DNA from: Polytrichum commune
Lineage: Eukaryota; Streptophyta; Polytrichopsida; Polytrichales; Polytrichaceae
Assembly: GCA_950295325.1 (NCBI GenBank)
Contig: OX485806.1
Coordinates: 34,968,001-35,032,000, forward strand
Direction of reading: 5' to 3'
Length of the DNA: 64,000 bases
The first letter of the stretch is position 1; each line of letters opens with the position of its first letter. Below the pieces are notes generated by a model, which was given only the letters and a program-made list of their open reading frames with translations, was not told the origin of the DNA and made no database searches. Positions 58,797 through 64,000 of the stretch are shown one piece after another. The position numbers were made by a program, and so were the translations under genes.

Positions 58797-60684
58797 TCAG
58801 TCACATGTCCATCCAAAGACGTTGGTGAGGCGCCATGTTGTTGTTGGACCAAGATGGGGAGCCCTGGTCACAATCACACGCACGGGCGATCCCTTTGAGT
58901 GGAGATGGGGATAGGGACGGGGACAATGAGGGGTGCAAGATTTTTTTGGGCGAGGGGGTTGTCCACGGACTCCTTGGAGTAGTCGATTCATGGAGGCCGC
59001 GTTGTAGGCCTCGTCATAGAAGAGGTTTTGCAAGTTGGAGTTGCTAACAACTTGGACCAAGTCCTCAAAGTACTGGTGAATAAGAAAGGAACCAAAACAT
59101 GGAGAAGAGGGGGAGAAGGGGGGCATATGTAAAATATACATTCAAAAAAATAGTTACACACAACCAAACAAATTCTCTCAATTAAATTTATTATATTTTG
59201 CATGAACATACAACTCTTTGTACATGTAGTCTTTCGGTTCCATGTAACTCTCCCCTATTGGGTTACTTTGTATGAATTGGGGGATGTAGAAGCCGCTCCC
59301 TACGGGCGCATGAAAGTATCCCCAAAAGTCGATCCAAAAATGGTTTTGGACCTTCCGGACCCTCCACGTGGGGCATACTATGTAGTTGGAGGTGGGGTTC
59401 AAGATGTTCTTGGAGGGGTTGTCATGCACAATGAGGGTGTTGTCATGGGTGGGACGCAAATCATAGGGGCATCCTATTATGGTGAGGTGTTGGTCCTAGA
59501 ATATGGGTTGCAACACCTTCAAAAATTATAGGTTGACATTGGAGTTATTCAGCTTCTTAACCACTCTCCTGTCTAGGTCATCAATGTCCTGCACGACTCC
59601 TATCCTAAGACCATGCAAGGGGGCTTGATCCCCTTGAATATGATTTCTACAAATGCATGGGTGTTCTCCGATTTCATGGAGCTTTAGACGGTCTTTTGCC
59701 ATTTTGATTGGGCCATCTAAAGGAAATAGCAAAGTTAGGGTTGTAAATAGATGAGCCTGCTCTTGATGTATATAGGGAGCCTGCCGTAGTCCATGTTCTT
59801 GGACATAAAGAAGGGTACCGTCTGGGCTTCTAGACAATGCACACATTGGACCAGGACCATGTTGAGGTCTAGAATCAGGAACCGCTGTGGAAGGGGTGGG
59901 CAAAATTGGGGGAGCGGACATGCCATGCTCCATGTGAGGGGGAGCAATGACACTATGCTCCATTCCTACAAGATAAGCGAGTAGAGGATGGCTATGTTAT
60001 GCTAGGTCCATGTCACACATTATTCATGCACATTGTTCATGAGTGGAAAGTAAAACCATGCAAAGGAGGAGAGAAACCAATTGTTACAGAAGGAAATTTG
60101 AAAGCATGCTATCTATCTATCTATCTACACACACACACACACACACACACGCAATGAATGGAAAATGAACGTTTTATTATTGAAAGCTCTATGTAAAATT
60201 TTGTCTAGAATCCGATTTGAATGAGTGGTTCAGAACTTCCTAAGTTGGGCATTACAAAATTGATTTTGCCAGCAAGGTGATTTAAGCATTGCCTCGTGGA
60301 GGAGAACCTTGAGAATGAGCGTCGGGGGAGGTTGAGGCAAGCACATATACAATACAATTGCACACTAACCAAACATGACCAAGGAGGTTTTGGGTGGCCG
60401 ACCCAAACCATGTGGACTCAAGGAATTACCTTGTTCTGGTCATGTCCAACAGCTGCATAAGCCTCCATAGTCAGTGCCTCGCTAACACAATCAACACCAT
60501 CTTCGTCAACACTAACAACAACCATCTCTTGCACATGTTGAGGATCATGCCCTTGTCCCACACCAACCTCTGCATACACATCATGCATTGGTTCATTGAC
60601 TAGTTTGGAATTACAAGTATCACCAGGCCCTTGTAGGCCTTCAACATCTAGGTCCGTATCATCGTTGCGGGTAGCTATATGTTC
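58797..60684 (-). pseudogene. FCP1/NLI-interacting-factor-like HAD phosphatase gene, probably degraded
   Basis: Minus-strand exons are visible at 60684-60430 (acidic, Val/Asp-rich, phase 0 both ends), 59884 to about 59740, 59495 to about 59210, and 59072-58797. The second begins after CTTCCACAG with RFLILDLNMVLVQC, where HAD phosphatases have D-x-D-x-(T/V); here the second Asp is Asn. It also has KSRLIYLQP, like the family's R-S-K-L-V-x-P-R-P. The third reads NTLIVHDNPSKNILNP, like the family's NTLLVDDSP-x-K-x-x-LNP, and later QFIQSNPIGE. The last is YFEDLVQVVSNSN...NRLLQ. The middle of the domain (W-S-S region) is not found, and the frame stops after YLQP. FCP1-type enzymes dephosphorylate phosphoserine, for example in the Pol II CTD; this copy lacks the standard nucleophile pair. 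Family assignment rests on motif memory. Confidence 0.5.
60109..60150 (+). repeat. Compound microsatellite (CTAT)n(AC)n
   Basis: CTATCTATCTATCTATCTAC followed by an (AC) run, lying in a putative intron of the FCP1-like gene. Confidence 0.9.
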
Positions 60685-61093
60685 CTAAAACACTATATTC
60701 GTTAATCGGAGACTTTTGAAAGTCTCAAAATAAAATATGCCCATAGTTTGGGATGCCAATATTGTGGGCATATGGAATGTTGGGAACATCAAGAACATGA
60801 CAATTTAAAAATTCGCACGTAAAGAATATTCCTAATACTAAAAATAGAAAATTGCAATTATAATGAAAACGTGAACTCCATGTGGAAAATAACAAGCGAA
60901 TATAAAAAACAAATGGTTTATGTCATTATAGAGTTTGGGGTGCGCATCCCATAAGTAAGGTTCTTATGGTTTTGGATGGCACATCCCAAACGTATACCAC
61001 AATGGAGTGTGACAAGTCTACTAAGTCTATTAAAAACCAAGACTACTAAGTACTAATGTTTTTTCCCGCCGTTAACTTTCACCTATGTTATGT
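60685..61093. other. AT-rich spacer
   Basis: It separates the DUF7869-like gene from the FCP1-like gene on the same strand. No coding signal; GGGATG-type inverted words near 60750 and 60945 are too short to define an element. Confidence 0.4.
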
Positions 61094-64000
61094 TTACCCA
61101 TCTCCATCTTCCGCTTCATATCCATTCTCGGCGTCATTTTCCGCAGCTGCAATACGTGCCAAGTTGTCTTTGGCAAAATGTATATGTTTTTGGGGGATGG
61201 TCATTGCTTCTGTGTTGGAACCTTTGCGCGGCTTCCAAGCACAAAGTATAGTATCCGTGTTTATCCAAACCGGTGTGTACGCTGAGTCCACTGTCCACTT
61301 AAAATTCTTTTTGGTGTCCCAACCTAAATAAGTGCGGAGCACGTTGTGGTCTTTAGTGCTTGGACGATAATATTCCACCTCAATTTGACGAAAGTTGGGG
61401 CTAGTTCGAACAAAATTGGGTGAAGACAATGCTTTTACCAACCAAATTGGCTTGGGATGCTCCTCATCCCCAGCTCGTACGAGGACCAAATACCCTTCAT
61501 GGCAATCAACACCTACACGAAACGACGGTGCCGGTCGATTGCGGGCAGGGCCAACGTAATGCTCGTCCATTGCGAACTCTTCACGAACGTCTCCATTGCT
61601 GAAAAACATAGTATCGGACTCGACAACCGTCAAACGACTTTGTGGCCAAAATCCTTGTGTCAAAGTCGTACGGGTGTCGCCACCAAGTGTCATCAAGGCT
61701 GAGCGAATGCGATCCCAATACGCGATCAACGGTTCATGGGTATCTCTAACACGTCTTGTGATGTCCTCCTCGCACAACTCTTTCCAATATTCAATGAATC
61801 CGGATATGCCTTTGATGATTTCCGGCCCATTCCTCATGGGTTCGGGTTTGCAAGGCTTTGGTTCCCCATCCGGGACCAAACATTTCCCATCATTGTCTTG
61901 ACGCCATACGAGTATACCATCATCCGGGCCCCAATTAGGAGATGTGCACAAAAGCTTGAATTGCATGGCCGGGAGACCATCGTCCCTCATATAAAATCGG
62001 AATTGTTGTGCTTTGGTATGCCCCACCAAACGGTCCCCTCCCTTCAACATGTATGGCTTGATGAAGGCCTTGAAATTTGGTACTTCCTCAATCAAGTGCG
62101 GAATTACTGGCATATGGTCCAAATCCATATACGATTTCATAAGAAGAGGTATGGTTGGAAAATCTTCTTCATGCAACTTCATGCTCCACCGTCCGAATGA
62201 TGCATCAATGTCGTCGTGTGTATGTCCCACCATCAAGAAAGACACAAACACCTCCTTGAAGATTCCTTTCGCCACGAGCAATGACCAAAAACAAAATACG
62301 TATCGACATTTGTTGTCCTTCGCACAATTATCAAGTTGAACGTGGAGAGTTGGAGGCAATGGTTTTGCACAAATGGGCTCTCCGGGTGGTTCTGGCAATG
62401 ACGACATACAAACCTCCTTCCCCAAAAGCACTGCCTCATAAAGGGATGTGGTTCCACAACCATCAAAAAGTGCACGGGAAGAATGTACCGGTGGCTTCTC
62501 AAGATCGCGCAACAGTTTTGCAAATGAACCCACCGTGTGGTTAGCATCCCCAGGGTAAAAATCCAAACCATAATAGGCATACTTTACGTCCCCATGGCCG
62601 TGGGCAATCATACCTGGAAAAAACAAACGATGCGTGACCAAAATAATCAAATAACCACTAAACGGATGTATGGAGTTGGACATTTGCCAAACACACCCAA
62701 GAAAATTGGATAGACTTTAAACACGTAGTTGTGATTTCATACAAACCTGTGACAGCTACGGGCAACTTGAAGAGACCATCCGTGGCCTTTATTTTGCGTG
62801 CATAACAAGGGCATGCGGTTTTGGCGTGGTCCATTTTATCATGGATGACTGTTAGAACCTCTGTGGGCCTCATTATGGATAGAGCACGATTCTTATAGTA
62901 ATCTTAACGGTGTGCCTCTTGATTGTTGACATGTTCAATATATTTTTTCTGGTGTCTGGAATGAGATTCAGTGCCTATGGGGTGGGCGTCTCGAAGACCT
63001 TTGTATTTTTCACACGTCGTACATCTAGCGAACTTGTCCCCGGGTCTTTTCAGAATGTATTCCGCAAACTGCTGGTTTTTAATCACACTCAACTTGGACA
63101 AAGAAATGGGCCCACATCCCGCTATGCGACCCACTTCATTGATGTCCGTTAAGATGTTCTTCCATTTTGTGCCCGTGGGCAACACCATTTGAACAACCTT
63201 CTCCCCTGACGACAATGTCCTCGTCTTGTGGGGCATTGCATCGGCCAATGGCACTATGATGGTGGATAGTGTCGCGGACGCTTGCAGTGTAGCCTCCCTA
63301 GGTTTCTTTGTGCCCGAGTTGCCATGAAATCGAGAGTGGCGACCCAACGATGAATATTTTCGAAACCTATAAAAGTCAGCCTTGGAGACGGCGTGGATGG
63401 TATACCACGCTGTACAACACACATCAACATTCTCAAGTGTCACCACCTTATGCCCATGGGTATCAAGGTGCAAATTTATGTGGACCTCGAGTTTCTTAGC
63501 CGACCTCATACGAAAATCCGCAAGCCACATCTCTTGACGCAGAGATCTAATTTTCTCCCGCGGGAAAAATTGGCAACATTTCCTCGCGCAACAATCCTTG
63601 CCGGACACTAGACGGATAGATTCGTCCCCCAAAAGCCGATCCCGTCGACGCTCCTTATCTCCGCGAGGCACACGGTTTGAATCATATCTACGGAGGCCTT
63701 TGCGAGGACGTGTTGTGGCCAACAAAGCTAATTGTGTTTGCTTATGCCGCCGCTCATGATCCCACAAACTCACTTCCTCATGTAGAACTCGACGAAGCGG
63801 CCATCGACGCAAGGAAAATCTCCATGTCACCGGGAACTCTACCGGAAGCAAAGAGTTCAAGATGCACACGCCAACATCATCGAGACCTAGGGCGTTGGCA
63901 TCGACACAATCACGGGGATTGGAGTTTCTACATATACCATCTGCCACCGGGACACCAACCTCGTTGAGTAGAACGACATCAAGGCCAACCCATTGCTCCC
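61094..64000 (-). pseudogene. DUF7869-like (GHTHDDID) transposon-type protein, two exons, one in-frame stop, 5' end cut by window
   Basis: Minus strand. Exon 1 runs from the window edge to 62747, exon 2 from 62613 to 61094. The 133-bp intron has GT...CAG ends and its removal gives PVAVTG-MIAHGHGDVKYAYY. Order: cysteine-rich CCARKCCQFFPREKI; CCTAWYTIHAVSKADFYRFR; a C-x2-C-x2-YK zinc-like motif (CTTCEKYKGLRDA) followed by His; HDKMDHAKTACPCY; QLDNCAKDNK (about 62332); FLMVGHTHDDIDASFGRWS (about 62224); then a Pro-rich tail and an acidic C-terminus. QLDN and GHTHDDID suggest an RNase H-like catalytic core of transposon type, but that is inference. A TAA at 62904-62906 breaks exon 1 between ..QEAHR and DYYKNRALSI in the same frame. 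The frame is open to the window edge (EQWVGLDVVLLNEVGVPVAD). Confidence 0.7.

Noticed and set aside
61420-62544. Plus-strand frames across the DUF7869-like gene
   Set aside because: The minus strand holds the conserved motifs and splice sites; plus frames are complements of these.

Overview
The window is nuclear DNA of a land plant. Protein-coding islands are split by long GT-AG introns into an AT-rich, transposon-filled background. A plant lipoxygenase, an EXORDIUM-type cell-wall protein, an FCP1/HAD-like phosphatase relative and a GHTHDDID-type (DUF7869-like) protein together suggest a seed-free lineage such as a moss, liverwort, lycophyte or fern. That placement is inference; I cannot name the species.

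Layout. (1) 0.3-8.4 kb, + strand: the 3' part of an unrecognised coiled-coil gene. Four exons can be joined with consistent splice phases (285-416, 3799-4321, 5354-6019, 8304-8378). Its introns hold a MITE, a LINE scrap, a TIR element and two decayed copies of part of its own exon. (2) 8.4-16.4 kb: intergenic DNA with several families of short TIR elements. (3) 16.4-18.3 kb: a degenerate tandem array of promoter-like units running into the lipoxygenase start. (4) 18.3-30.9 kb, + strand: a ten-exon 9/13-lipoxygenase-type gene that appears dead. The exon for the start of the catalytic domain, including the first iron-ligand histidine, is absent and the splice phases no longer match across the gap. 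A TGA also lies in frame in a later exon. (5) 30.9-50.6 kb: repeat-rich intergenic DNA with tandem arrays, foldbacks, a Lemi/Emigrant-like pogo MITE and more TIR elements; no convincing intact gene. (6) 50.6-54.8 kb: a more GC-rich island with an intact single-exon EXORDIUM-like gene (53005-54075), a TATA tract, and separate tandem duplications on its 5' and 3' sides. (7) 54.8-58.8 kb: two more MITE/TIR elements in AT-rich DNA. (8) 58.8-64.0 kb, - strand: a degraded FCP1-like HAD phosphatase gene, then a two-exon DUF7869-like gene with one in-frame stop that runs off the right edge.

There is no operon-like cooperation. Only the EXORDIUM-like gene looks intact and complete; the coiled-coil gene is open but truncated by the window edge. 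No CRISPR array, rRNA or tRNA gene was recognised. The best candidates for something new are the promoter-like array fused to a decaying lipoxygenase and the DUF7869/FCP1 pair. Exon joins were made by eye from reading frame, splice dinucleotides and family conservation, and have not been tested against transcripts.
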